A stretch of DNA of 64,000 nt. Source: Flavobacteriaceae bacterium. GTDB taxonomy: Bacteria; Bacteroidota; Bacteroidia; Flavobacteriales; Flavobacteriaceae. The number at the start of each line of letters is the position of its first letter. The stretch's first letter is position 1. Positions 1 to 8,495 of the stretch are shown here, piece after piece. Both the position numbers and the translations under genes were made by a program. The DNA is taken from the NCBI GenBank assembly GCA_947456815.1, contig CANGTL010000005.1:1-64000 (forward strand), written 5' to 3'. The notes below the pieces were generated by a model. The model ran no database searches. It was not told the DNA's origin and worked only from the letters and a program-made list of their open reading frames with translations.

Positions 1-560
1 CGCAAGTTGGAGGTGTAATTATTCCAATTGTTGGCGCAGCTGGAGTTATTGGTTGCGCTGGAATAATTACATTGACCGAAGCTAATGACGTACAGCTTAC
101 ACTATTGGTAACAGTAAAAGTATAAGTTCCAGCAACAAGCCCAGAGATGGTTGTTGAAGTTGTATTTCCTGCAATAGAAGCAACGACAGTTCCACTTTGA
201 TTTAACGTCCAATTCCCAGCAGGCAAGCCAGAAATGGCCACCGATCCAGTAGCAAGAGCGCAAGTTGGAGGTGTAATTATTCCAATTGTTGGCGCAGCTG
301 GAGTTATTGGTTGCGCTGGAATATTAACATTTATTGAAGCAACAGAGGTACACCCAAAATTATTTGTAACTGTGAACGTATAGTTCCCAGCTGTAAGACC
401 AGATACAATTGTAGAAGTAGTATTTCCTGCAATCGCATTGGTTGCAGTTCCTAATTGATTTAATGTCCAATTCCCAGCAGGTAAACCAGAAATAGCAACC
501 GATCCAGTAGCTAGGCCACAAGTTGGAGGAGTTATTGCTCCAATTGTTGGAGCAGGAGCG
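1..560 (-). repeat. 258-bp tandem repeat within the adhesin gene
   Basis: The same 64-base stretch appears at positions 1-64 and 259-322, and a diverged copy begins at 517. The period is exactly 258 bp, or 86 codons, so copy-number changes keep the reading frame. The unit encodes one beta-rich module. The array enters the window from the left, so the total copy number is unknown. Confidence 0.9.
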
Positions 561-1465
561 GTTGTTGCAGCACTGCAAGGAACGGTAAAACATTGAACTT
601 GACCCACTTGGAAGCATAAACCTACAGAACCAGAGGGTGCAACGTAAAAATCAATCGTGGAACTGGGTAGTAAGCCAGTTAAAACATAAGATGTAGCATT
701 ACCTGATCCTGCCGATAGAAAACCTCCTCCATTTATTTGATAACTGCGAACATAAGTTGACGCACCTGCAACTGCCGACCAATTGAACGTAATTTGGTTC
801 GTAGTTGCTACCCCGCATGTAATTGTTGGTATTAATGGTGGATTAATAGTAACATTAGTTGTAGTTGTACACCCTCCTAGATTCTTGTACTCAATTGTAG
901 CGGAACCACCTGTAATTCCCGTTATTAGTCCAGAAGAATCAACTGACGCAATAGCCGGTGTCAAAGAAGTCCAAGGAGTAGTTGCGTTAGGAAATAGAGA
1001 GCCTTCAATTTGTAATACACCACCAGCACAAGTTGAAGTTCCATTTGGAGTGTTAATTGTTGGAAATGCACTTACATAGACATTTTCAGAATAGGTATTT
1101 CCTACATTATCCGTATAAGTAATAGTTGTAGCTCCGAACGAAACTTGAGTTACTAATCCAGCAGCATCAATTGTAGCTACAGTAGGATTTGATGATACCC
1201 ACGGATTTCCGACAGCTGGAGGCAAAGTAGCCGTCAATTGTGTAGTAGTTGGACCTGGTAAGCAAATACTAAAATTTCCTGTGATTACTGGCGGTAAAAC
1301 TTGAATTGCGCGATTACTTTCTTTATACGATTTTGATTTCCGTTCGGATTTTTCTTCCTTTTTTCCTCGCAAACCACTTGATAATTCTTGCGCGAAGATG
1401 CCGTTGCAAAAAATAAATAAAATTAGTACGGTGCTTATTTTTGATTTAAGGGAAATGATTTTCAT
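1..1465 (-). CDS. Large repetitive secreted adhesin-like protein, N-terminal part (continues past left edge)
   Basis: The gene starts with ATG at 1465 and stays open to the left edge (488 codons visible), so the C-terminus, where a T9SS sorting domain would be expected, is missing. Residues 1-26 form a signal peptide ending in FAQ, followed by a basic stretch rich in K, E and S. Two modules of about 70 residues resemble bacterial Ig-like group 2 domains (each has a SSNPTVATID- or LTPAIASVD-like core), then comes a fibronectin type III-like module (about residues 207-290). After that a roughly 86-residue module with cores ISGLPAGNWTLNQ and AGNYTFTVTN repeats toward the left edge. The domain order fits a gliding or adhesion surface protein of flavobacteria. 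Ligand and exact role cannot be read from the sequence. Confidence 0.85.
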   Translation of the reverse strand, partial: MKIISLKSKISTVLILFIFCNGIFAQELSSGLRGKKEEKSERKSKSYKESNRAIQVLPPVITGNFSICLPGPTTTQLTATLPPAVGNPWVSSNPTVATIDAAGLVTQVSFGATTITYTDNVGNTYSENVYVSAFPTINTPNGTSTCAGGVLQIEGSLFPNATTPWTSLTPAIASVDSSGLITGITGGSATIEYKNLGGCTTTTNVTINPPLIPTITCGVATTNQITFNWSAVAGASTYVRSYQINGGGFLSAGSGNATSYVLTGLLPSSTIDFYVAPSGSVGLCFQVGQVQCFTVPCSAATTAPAPTIGAITPPTCGLATGSVAISGLPAGNWTLNQLGTATNAIAGNTTSTIVSGLTAGNYTFTVTNNFGCTSVASINVNIPAQPITPAAPTIGIITPPTCALATGSVAISGLPAGNWTLNQSGTVVASIAGNTTSTTISGLVAGTYTFTVTNSVSCTSLASVNVIIPAQPITPAAPTIGIITPPTC

Positions 1466-1785
1466 ATGTTAAAATATCCTCTTCACTTAGTAATTTAAAG
1501 AGATTGTAATTAATTCTTTCTTTTATAATCCTAAACTATGATTTGAAATCAATATTTTAAGTGTTGATTTTTAACATCGCTACTTAAGTTTTATTAGAAA
1601 TAAAAAACAATAGTTAACCGCCAAAAATACAAATTTAAAATATATGTTAATTGTTTTTGGCTAATTAGTTTATATCTCGAATGAATTTTCCACCAATGTA
1701 ATTTATGGTAGGAATTACGCAAGTTAGATGAGCAATACTAACAATAAATAGCATATTGCTCGTTAAGTAAAGTTTAAGAAATTTC
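1466..1785. other. Intergenic region upstream of the adhesin gene
   Basis: This AT-rich gap holds no convincing ORF. Read on the minus strand, it contains a TAAATTTG element that fits the Bacteroidota -7 consensus TAnnTTTG, but I see no TTG partner at the usual distance. The long AT-rich leader fits a regulated surface-protein gene, which is only inference. Confidence 0.4.
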
Positions 1786-1823
1786 GAAAAAAAAAGTCTA
1801 CAAAGCAATTCTTTTGTAGACTT
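1786..1823 (-). terminator. Intrinsic terminator after the DUF3276 gene
   Basis: An 11-bp perfect stem (arms 1794-1804 and 1813-1823, core AAGTCTACAAA) is followed on the minus strand by a run of about nine T. It lies 28 bp past the DUF3276 stop codon. Confidence 0.8.
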
Positions 1824-1850
1824 AATAATTTAATAGCTTTAGCTTAGAAA

Positions 1851-2231
1851 TCAAATATCATCAAAATCGATATCTGTAAAATTATTTGTGCTGATTTCTT
1901 GTTCTGACTCTGGTTTTTCACTTCCATATTCTTTCTTGAAATCCTTTTGGTGTCTTTCTGATATTACTTCTTCGCCTTTATGATTTAATACATAAGAAGT
2001 CATGTCTTCTAGTATTTCTGTAAAAGCAGCAAAATCTTCTTTATACAGGTAGATTTTATGTTTTTTGAAATGAAACGAACCATCTTCTTCTGTAAATTTC
2101 TTACTTTCAGTGATAGTTATATAATAATCATCTGCTTTTGTAGCTCTTACATCAAAAAAGTAGGTTCTTCTACCAGCTCGTAAAACTTTAGAAAAAATTT
2201 CCTCTTTCTCTGCCATATCATTTTCTCTCAT
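1851..2231 (-). CDS. DUF3276 family (PUR-alpha-like) nucleic-acid-binding protein
   Basis: This 126-residue protein matches the Bacteroidota DUF3276 family, which has a PUR-alpha-like fold and is thought to bind single-stranded DNA or RNA. The hallmark is the segment beginning FSKVLRAGRRTYFFDVRATK, followed by YYITITESKK and HKIYLYKEDF. The tail is acidic (ends TDIDFDDI). No signal peptide or membrane segment is seen, so it is cytoplasmic. An internal ATG at 2216 (MAEKEE) is a possible alternative start, but the longer form with MREND resembles homologues. It has its own terminator. Its cellular role is poorly defined in the family. Confidence 0.88.
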   Translation of the reverse strand: MRENDMAEKEEIFSKVLRAGRRTYFFDVRATKADDYYITITESKKFTEEDGSFHFKKHKIYLYKEDFAAFTEILEDMTSYVLNHKGEEVISERHQKDFKKEYGSEKPESEQEISTNNFTDIDFDDI

Positions 2232-2329
2232 ATTTCTAGATGCAATTAGTTTAAGGTTAATTTAATTTGCTTCGTAACTTCGCTTTCGCTCGTGTCAAAA
2301 ATGATAAAAATTGTATTACAAAACAAAAT

Positions 2330-4090
2330 TTACGACAATTCTTTTTCAGAAAGTTGCTTTAAATACAATTCAGAATAATACCCTTTTTCGTTTATTAATT
2401 GATTATGAGAACCTTGTTCAATAATTTTTCCGTTTGCAAGAATTATTATCTTATCTGCGTTTTTTGCAGACGAAACCCGATGACTTACAATGATCGTTGT
2501 TTTGTCTTTGCAATAAGCTAATAAGTTATTTAGTATTGCTTCTTCAGTTTCAGTATCAACGGCAGATAGACAGTCGTCGAGTAGTAAAATGGGAGCGTCT
2601 TTAATCAATGCGCGAGCAATTGAAATACGTTGCTTTTGCCCACCTGAAATCGTAATTCCGCGTTCACCTAAAACAGTATTATATTCCTTGTTAAACTGGA
2701 TAATATTGTCGTGAACTACGGCTTTTTTGGCTGCAGCTGTCACTTCTTCGTCGGTTGCATTTTCTTTCCCAAACTTAATATTGTTCTTAATCGAATCTGA
2801 AAACAAGAAAGCGTCTTGAGGAACAATACTGATGCTATTTCGTAGGTCGTCTAGATTAATTTCTTGAATGTTTTTGCCATCAATCAATATTTCGCCGGTC
2901 GTGGTGTCGTAGATTCTGCTGATGAGCGAAAGTATACTTGATTTTCCCGATCCAGTTTTGCCAAGGATAGCTAGCGTTTCTCCTTTGTTGATCGAAAAAC
3001 TAATGTTCTCTAGCGCTTTAATATGGGTGTCATCATAAACAAAACTAACATTATTGAACGCAACAGCCCCATTTATTTCTGATTTTTGAAGTTGGTTGTT
3101 TTGTATGTCTGGTTGTATTTTTAGGAACTCATTAATGCGTTTTTGCGATGCCTCAGCCTCTTGTACCATTGATGAAACCCATCCTAGCGAAGCAACTGGC
3201 CATGTCAACATATTGATGTATAAAATGAATTCAGCAATTGTTCCAATACTCGAAATGGTGCCATTAATGTACATCATTCCGCCAAAATAGATTACCACTA
3301 AATTACTTACACCTATTAAGGCTAACATTAACGGTCCAAAAAGAGATTGAACTTTAGCCAAATGAAGACTCTTAGTTTTGCTCTCCTCAGACAGGTCTTC
3401 TAAATTATTCTGGTATTGTTGTTCTAATGAATACGCTTTTATGACGCGAATTCCTGAAAAAACTTCTTGTGTGAAACTTGATATTTTCGAAAGATATTGT
3501 TGAAAAACGGTACTTCTAGTGTTGATTTCAGAACTGAGCTTGAATATGGCGAAAGACAGGATTGGTAGCGGTAACAAAGCGTACAGTGTTAGTCGTGGAG
3601 AAACATTATACATATATATAATTACAATCGTAAAGCGGATAAAAGTATTGATTGTGTACATAACTGCCGGTCCAACGTACATTCTCACTTTCCCAACATC
3701 TTCACTAATGCGGTTCATCAAGTCTCCAGTCCTGTTTTGTTTATAAAAATTCTGTGATAAATTTTCATATTGACGAAACACCTCGTTCTTCAAGTCAAAT
3801 TCAATATGACGTGACATTACAATTAAGGTTTGTCTCATCAAAAACGTTAGAAATCCAGCAACAATTGTGGTAGCAATAATCAATAAAATATTGTGAATCA
3901 GTTCTTTTTGAATAATTGCGGGATTGGCATCTACTTGTATTGAAAAATCCTCAATAGCCTTAAATGATTTACTGATGAGCTTAGGGGTAAACAATGAGAA
4001 TATTTGCGCAACAATAGTGGTGACGATACCAATCAAAAAACTGTATTTATATTTAAGAAAGTATTTGTTTAAATATTGAAGTTCTTTCAT
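2330..4090 (-). CDS. ABC exporter, fused permease and ATPase (MsbA-like half-transporter)
   Basis: This 586-residue half-transporter probably works as a dimer in the inner membrane. Residues 1-320 contain about six membrane helices, and residues 340-586 form the nucleotide-binding domain. The Walker A motif is GKTGSGKSS (377-385), the signature is ISGGQ (481-485), Walker B is ILLLDD (501-506) and the switch histidine is H537 within VSHR. The residue after the Walker B aspartate is Asp (D506) rather than the usual catalytic Glu. Substrate is unknown; lipid, drug or peptide export are all possible. It is divergent from the leucine dehydrogenase gene. Confidence 0.9.
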   Translation of the reverse strand: MKELQYLNKYFLKYKYSFLIGIVTTIVAQIFSLFTPKLISKSFKAIEDFSIQVDANPAIIQKELIHNILLIIATTIVAGFLTFLMRQTLIVMSRHIEFDLKNEVFRQYENLSQNFYKQNRTGDLMNRISEDVGKVRMYVGPAVMYTINTFIRFTIVIIYMYNVSPRLTLYALLPLPILSFAIFKLSSEINTRSTVFQQYLSKISSFTQEVFSGIRVIKAYSLEQQYQNNLEDLSEESKTKSLHLAKVQSLFGPLMLALIGVSNLVVIYFGGMMYINGTISSIGTIAEFILYINMLTWPVASLGWVSSMVQEAEASQKRINEFLKIQPDIQNNQLQKSEINGAVAFNNVSFVYDDTHIKALENISFSINKGETLAILGKTGSGKSSILSLISRIYDTTTGEILIDGKNIQEINLDDLRNSISIVPQDAFLFSDSIKNNIKFGKENATDEEVTAAAKKAVVHDNIIQFNKEYNTVLGERGITISGGQKQRISIARALIKDAPILLLDDCLSAVDTETEEAILNNLLAYCKDKTTIIVSHRVSSAKNADKIIILANGKIIEQGSHNQLINEKGYYSELYLKQLSEKELS

Positions 4091-4235
4091 TTTATTATGA
4101 AATTATTTTAATAATACTTTGTTAGGCTGTTAAAATGAAACAAAATATAAATTTATTTTATTCTCTTATTATCGCTTAATTATTGCTGAATTGATAATTT
4201 TATTCGAAAAAATCGCTGTATTCTGATTTTATTGA

Positions 4236-4243
4236 TAAATTTG
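4236..4243 (+). promoter_or_regulatory. Candidate -7 element (TAAATTTG) of the leucine dehydrogenase gene
   Basis: TAAATTTG matches the Bacteroidota -7 consensus TAnnTTTG and lies 41 bp before the start codon. I see no clear TTG at the -33 position, so this is a weak call. Confidence 0.35.
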
Positions 4244-4284
4244 CATGGTATTTTTAATTAGTCCCCACCAATAAAAACTAAATT

Positions 4285-5394
4285 ATGACTTCAGAAATTT
4301 GCACTCCGCAAGAATTACAAAAGATGGATCCTGTTTTTGGACAGTTATCTTTTGACAACCATGAACAAATCGTTTTTTGCAACGACAAAGATACTGGTTT
4401 AAAAGCAATAATTGGAATTCATAATACAGTTTTAGGACCTGCATTAGGAGGTACTAGAATGTGGAAATATGCCAACGAGTGGGAAGCGCTAAATGATGTC
4501 TTAAGATTATCTCGTGGAATGACCTACAAGTCTGCAATTTCTGGATTGAATTTAGGCGGGGGAAAAGCGGTAATAATCGGGGACGCCAAGACGGAGAAGT
4601 CACCAGAATTGATTAAAAAATTTGGCGAATACGTGCATTCACTCAGCGGAAGATATATTACGGCAGAGGATGTGGGTACTACCACTCCTGATATGGATTT
4701 GATTCGAGATATCACGCCTTACGTAACAGGAATTTCAGAAGCTAGAGGCGGGTCAGGTAATCCTTCGCCAGTTACTGCATATGGAGTTTACATGGGAATG
4801 AAAGCTGCGGCAAAGTACCAATTTGGCTCTGAAAAGCTAGAAGGGAAAACAGTTTTAGTGCAAGGAATCGGTCATGTTGGAGAGACTTTAGTTGACTTGT
4901 TGGTAAAGGAAGGCGCTAAAGTTCAAATTACAGATATTAATGAGGCGAGACTTCACGAAGTTTCAAAAAAATACGGTGCCGCTATATTTAGAGGTTCGGA
5001 CTTGTATAGTGCAGAAGTTGATATATACTCACCTTGCGCCTTAGGAGCCACAATTAATGACGACACAATCTATAAGATTAATGCCAAAGTAATTGCTGGA
5101 GCAGCGAATAATCAATTGGCAAATGAGAAAATCCATGGTAGAATTCTGCAGGAAAGAGGTATTGCTTATGCTCCGGATTTCTTAATAAATGCTGGCGGTA
5201 TTATCAATGTTTATGGTGAAATTGTAGGCTATGGTAAAGAAGAGGCGCTAAAGAGAACAGAGAATATCTACAATACAACTGTAGAAATCTTTAATGTTTC
5301 GGAGTTGCAGAAAATCACAACACATCAAGCTGCTTTGACTATTGCTGAGAAGCGTATTGCCGATAGAAAAAAAGAAAAGACGAATAGCTTATAG
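4285..5394 (+). CDS. Leucine dehydrogenase family (Glu/Leu/Phe/Val dehydrogenase)
   Basis: This 369-residue enzyme belongs to the amino-acid dehydrogenase superfamily, which oxidatively deaminates branched-chain amino acids with NAD+. The substrate-binding and catalytic region reads GMTYKSAISGLNLGGGKAVI, with K82 and K94 as the conserved lysines. The dinucleotide-binding glycine motif GIGHVG lies near residue 194. Its length is in the normal range for leucine dehydrogenases (about 360-370). It is the first plus-strand gene of a block that continues with nusB and yajC. Exact substrate preference (Leu, Val or Phe) cannot be settled from sequence. Confidence 0.88.
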   Translation: MTSEICTPQELQKMDPVFGQLSFDNHEQIVFCNDKDTGLKAIIGIHNTVLGPALGGTRMWKYANEWEALNDVLRLSRGMTYKSAISGLNLGGGKAVIIGDAKTEKSPELIKKFGEYVHSLSGRYITAEDVGTTTPDMDLIRDITPYVTGISEARGGSGNPSPVTAYGVYMGMKAAAKYQFGSEKLEGKTVLVQGIGHVGETLVDLLVKEGAKVQITDINEARLHEVSKKYGAAIFRGSDLYSAEVDIYSPCALGATINDDTIYKINAKVIAGAANNQLANEKIHGRILQERGIAYAPDFLINAGGIINVYGEIVGYGKEEALKRTENIYNTTVEIFNVSELQKITTHQAALTIAEKRIADRKKEKTNSL

Positions 5395-5473
5395 CATTTC
5401 AATAATATTACTATTTTTGCGGAGCGGAAGAATTTCTTTCGCTCCTTTTTAATTTAATAAAGTTCTTACTACC

Positions 5474-6421
5474 GTGTTAAATAGACGTCATATCCGCATA
5501 AAAGTAATGCAATCGATATTTGCGATGCATCAAAATGGTTCCGATAACATAGAAAAAGAGGAAAAATTTCTTTACTACAGCATTGATAATATTTTGGATT
5601 TGTACCTTTTGATGCTATCTACGTTAGTGGAGATATGCAAAAAGGAGGTCTTGTTTATCGAAAAATCCAAAAGCAAACACTTAGCAACTGCAGAAGATAA
5701 AAATGCGAATACTAAGTTTATTGACAACGCAATTTTTAAGGTACTTCTCAACAATCATTCGCTACTTCAGTCAATTGAAAATCGTAAGATTAATAATTGG
5801 ATTCTCAACGACGATTACATCATTCTTCTCTTGAACGAAATTAAGAAAAGTGATATTTATGCGAAATACATGAGTAGTAGGAAAAGTACATTTGAGGAAG
5901 ACCAAGAGTTTGTGCTTTCCATGTTTACGGAAATAATTGCTGCAAACGATAAGCTATATGACTATTTAGAGGATTTTAAATTGACTTGGGTGGACGATAT
6001 TCCTGTTGTCAATACACAAATCATTAAACAACTGAAAGCAATAAAATCAAAAGAGGATACTTCGTTTTATGTTCCTAAGTTGTATAAAGACGCAGAGGAT
6101 CAGAGTTTCGTCTCAGATTTATTTCGAAAAACAGTGTTGAACGAACAGGATTTAGCAAAAGAGTTTATTGATAAAACTCCAAATTGGGACACAGAACGTA
6201 TCGCTGAAATAGACACGATTATCCTTAAAATGGCTATTTGCGAATTCCTGAAGTTTCCTTCAATACCAGTAAAAGTGACCATCAATGAATATCTCGAAAT
6301 TGCCAAAGAATATTCTACACCTAAAAGCAGTATTTTTATTAATGGTATTCTCGACAATTTGGTCAAGGAATTTCAAACTAATAATCGTTTAAATAAGACC
6401 GGACGAGGTTTACAACAGTAA
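5474..6421 (+). CDS. nusB: Transcription antitermination factor NusB (long Bacteroidota form)
   Basis: NusB binds boxA RNA with NusE (S10) and supports rRNA antitermination. At 315 residues the protein is about twice the E. coli length; Bacteroidota NusB proteins carry a long N-terminal region before the conserved domain. The start MLNRRHIRIKVMQSIFA uses GTG and shows the typical NusB N-terminal basic helix. The C-terminal domain contains WDTERIAEIDTIILKMAICE and VTINEYLEIAKEYSTPKS, both hallmarks of the family. It is followed 49 bp later by yajC. Confidence 0.92.
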   Translation: MLNRRHIRIKVMQSIFAMHQNGSDNIEKEEKFLYYSIDNILDLYLLMLSTLVEICKKEVLFIEKSKSKHLATAEDKNANTKFIDNAIFKVLLNNHSLLQSIENRKINNWILNDDYIILLLNEIKKSDIYAKYMSSRKSTFEEDQEFVLSMFTEIIAANDKLYDYLEDFKLTWVDDIPVVNTQIIKQLKAIKSKEDTSFYVPKLYKDAEDQSFVSDLFRKTVLNEQDLAKEFIDKTPNWDTERIAEIDTIILKMAICEFLKFPSIPVKVTINEYLEIAKEYSTPKSSIFINGILDNLVKEFQTNNRLNKTGRGLQQ

Positions 6422-6470
6422 ATCTGTCCTGATTTAATTCAAATAATACAAATCAAATTTTCATTAAATT

Positions 6471-6743
6471 ATGCAACAACTACAACAATTTCTTCCGTTT
6501 ATTTTGATGTTTGTGGTGATCTATTTCTTTATGATTAGACCACAACAAAAGAGAGCAAAACTTGAAAAGCAATTCGAATCTGACTTAAAAGTTGGTGATA
6601 AAATAGTCACTAAAAGTGGAATTCACGGAAAGATCGCTGAATTAGCAGATACCACTATTGTTATCGAAACGATGTCGGGTAAACTAAAAATGGAGCGATC
6701 TGCAATTTCTATGGAGATGAGCGCCGCCCTAGCAAAAAAGTAG
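6471..6743 (+). CDS. yajC: Preprotein translocase accessory subunit YajC
   Basis: This 90-residue protein has one N-terminal membrane helix (about residues 5-22) and the diagnostic FFMIRPQQKRAK motif, followed by a small beta-rich domain (VGDKIVTKSGIHGKI). YajC associates with SecDF in the inner membrane. It lies directly after nusB, an arrangement common in flavobacteria, and ends at a strong shared terminator. Confidence 0.95.
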   Translation: MQQLQQFLPFILMFVVIYFFMIRPQQKRAKLEKQFESDLKVGDKIVTKSGIHGKIAELADTTIVIETMSGKLKMERSAISMEMSAALAKK

Positions 6744-6761
6744 TCTAAATTATGCTACATA

Positions 6762-6789
6762 AAAAAAGCCTCAGAATTGAGGCTTTTTT
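6762..6789. terminator. Bidirectional terminator between yajC and the DUF1801 gene
   Basis: A GCCTCA/TGAGGC hairpin is flanked by A-runs on the left and T-runs on the right. The A/T tracts allow it to end transcription from both convergent genes, and it overlaps the last codons of the minus-strand gene. Confidence 0.85.
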
Positions 6790-7126
6790 ATTTTTTAGCT
6801 TCTGAAGTTTCAATTTCGATTGCTTCTTTTATATATTTTAATATCAAATCTTTGTCGATTTGTTCTTTGGATGTAAATCGCCATTGCCGCATCGATTTGG
6901 TCGTGCCTTCTTGAGCATTAATCAGAACTTTTTGAGCATCTTTCATTTGAACTCCTTTAAAAAACCAAATGGTGAAGAAGTTCTTAAAACCCGCAATGCC
7001 AACGATATTCTTGTCATTGAAAGTAAATACAGGACCGCCCCATTTTGTGGTTTCCGTGAGTCCTGATTCAAGGATGATTGAGCGCAGTTGTTCGAGTTCT
7101 GTGGACCAAGAATTAATTTTATCCAT
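6788..7126 (-). CDS. DUF1801 (YdhG-like) domain protein
   Basis: This 112-residue cytoplasmic protein has the DUF1801 pattern: a helical N-terminus, TTKWGGPVFTF, an aromatic strand FFTIWFFKGVQ, and a C-terminal helix. The family includes YdhG, sometimes described as an iron chaperone, but the function is poorly supported. I start the gene at ATG 7126 (MDKINSW), because the open frame upstream would run into pepT and encodes a basic, non-conserved stretch. The gap to pepT is 16 bp, so both are probably co-transcribed. Confidence 0.75.
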   Translation of the reverse strand: MDKINSWSTELEQLRSIILESGLTETTKWGGPVFTFNDKNIVGIAGFKNFFTIWFFKGVQMKDAQKVLINAQEGTTKSMRQWRFTSKEQIDKDLILKYIKEAIEIETSEAKK

Positions 7127-7142
7127 AAAGAAATGGATTAGT

Positions 7143-8432
7143 TTACTTTTTTTTCTTTGACTTTTTCCCTTTACCCGTCGTTTTCTTAGAAAAATCGGTT
7201 GTCGCAGTAAGTTCAGCAATTTTAATAATCACATCAACGGCTTTCTGCATGCTTTCAACTGGGACATATTCATATTTTCCATGAAAGTTATGTCCGCCTG
7301 CAAAAATATTCGGACAAGGCAATCCCATATACGACAATCTACAACCATCCGTTCCACCTCTAATAGGTTTAATTAGGGGTTTTATGCCTAAATCTTTCAT
7401 GGCTTTTTCGGCCAAATCAACGATAAATTTTACGGGCTCAACCTTTTCTTTCATATTATAGTATTGGTCTTTCACCTCACTAATCACAATGTCTTCACCA
7501 AATTGCTTTGCAAACTTCTTGTTGAATTTCTTTGTAATAGTATGAATCAACTCCTTACGTTTTTTAAACTTCTTAGCATCATGGTCTCTAATGATGATTT
7601 CCAAAATCGTTTCTTCAATGCTGCCATTCAAATGATGAACGTGAAAAAAGCCTTCGTAATTCTTCGTCTCTTGCGGGGTTTCTCCTTTTGGCAGTTCATT
7701 GATAAAGTCATTCGCAATAAGCATCGAATTGATCATTTTCCCTTTGGCATAACCAGGATGCACACTTTTACCTTTAAACGTAATTTTGGCAGCTGCGGCA
7801 TTAAAATTCTCATATTCCAATTCGCCAATTTGACTTCCGTCCATAGTATACGCCCAGTCTGCACCAAATTTTTCTACATCAAATAAATCGGCTCCGCGTC
7901 CAATTTCTTCATCAGGTGTAAAGCACACTCTAATTTTTCCGTGTTTTACCTCAGGGTGTTTTACCAAGTACTCCATTGCGGAAACAATCTCTGTTATTCC
8001 AGCTTTATCATCTGCACCAAGCAATGTCAATCCGTCGGTTGTAATTAGGGTTTGTCCTTTGTAAAGTAATAAATCTTTGAAGTAGTTTGGCGACAAAATG
8101 ATATTCTCCTTCGCGTTTAAGACAATATCTTTTCCGTCATAATTTTCTATAATTTGAGGCTTAACATTTGCTCCTGTGAAATCTGGCGTTGTGTCGTAAT
8201 GTGAAACAAATCCGATAGTTGGTACTTCTTCGGTTACATTACTTGGCAGCGTACCCATCACGTACCCATTTTTATCAATTGTAACATCCGACAAGCCAAT
8301 TGCTTTGAGTTCTTCTACTAACATTAAAGCCAAGACTAATTGTTTCTTGGTACTCGGCGTCGACTTTGAATTGGGATCTGATTCAGTATCGATGGTGACG
8401 TAACTAATAAAACGGTCGATGAGATGTTGCAT
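7143..8432 (-). CDS. pepT: Peptidase T (tripeptide aminopeptidase, M20B)
   Basis: PepT removes the N-terminal residue of tripeptides with a two-zinc centre. Metal and catalytic motifs are present: SHYDTTPDF (His78, Asp80), [12 protein letters not shown] with the bridging aspartate, [11 protein letters not shown] with the catalytic glutamate, and the late motif [18 protein letters not shown] carrying the last histidine ligand. The core length is normal. An unusual lysine-rich tail (ending [10 protein letters not shown]) extends beyond the family domain. The enzyme lacks a signal peptide and should be cytoplasmic. Confidence 0.93.
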   Translation of the reverse strand: MQHLIDRFISYVTIDTESDPNSKSTPSTKKQLVLALMLVEELKAIGLSDVTIDKNGYVMGTLPSNVTEEVPTIGFVSHYDTTPDFTGANVKPQIIENYDGKDIVLNAKENIILSPNYFKDLLLYKGQTLITTDGLTLLGADDKAGITEIVSAMEYLVKHPEVKHGKIRVCFTPDEEIGRGADLFDVEKFGADWAYTMDGSQIGELEYENFNAAAAKITFKGKSVHPGYAKGKMINSMLIANDFINELPKGETPQETKNYEGFFHVHHLNGSIEETILEIIIRDHDAKKFKKRKELIHTITKKFNKKFAKQFGEDIVISEVKDQYYNMKEKVEPVKFIVDLAEKAMKDLGIKPLIKPIRGGTDGCRLSYMGLPCPNIFAGGHNFHGKYEYVPVESMQKAVDVIIKIAELTATTDFSKKTTGKGKKSKKKK

Positions 8433-8495
8433 AAAATGGTGTCAATTAAATTTTAAGAGGTAAATATACAAATACTAGTGATTGATTTCAACAGA

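Noticed and set aside
1..560. CRISPR or insertion sequence
   Set aside because: The 258-bp repeats are in-frame coding units of a surface protein, with no spacers and no transposase.
783..1079. Plus-strand open frame of 98 codons opposite the adhesin gene
   Set aside because: It is a shadow frame; the minus-strand frame has a signal peptide, repeated domains and continues uninterrupted.
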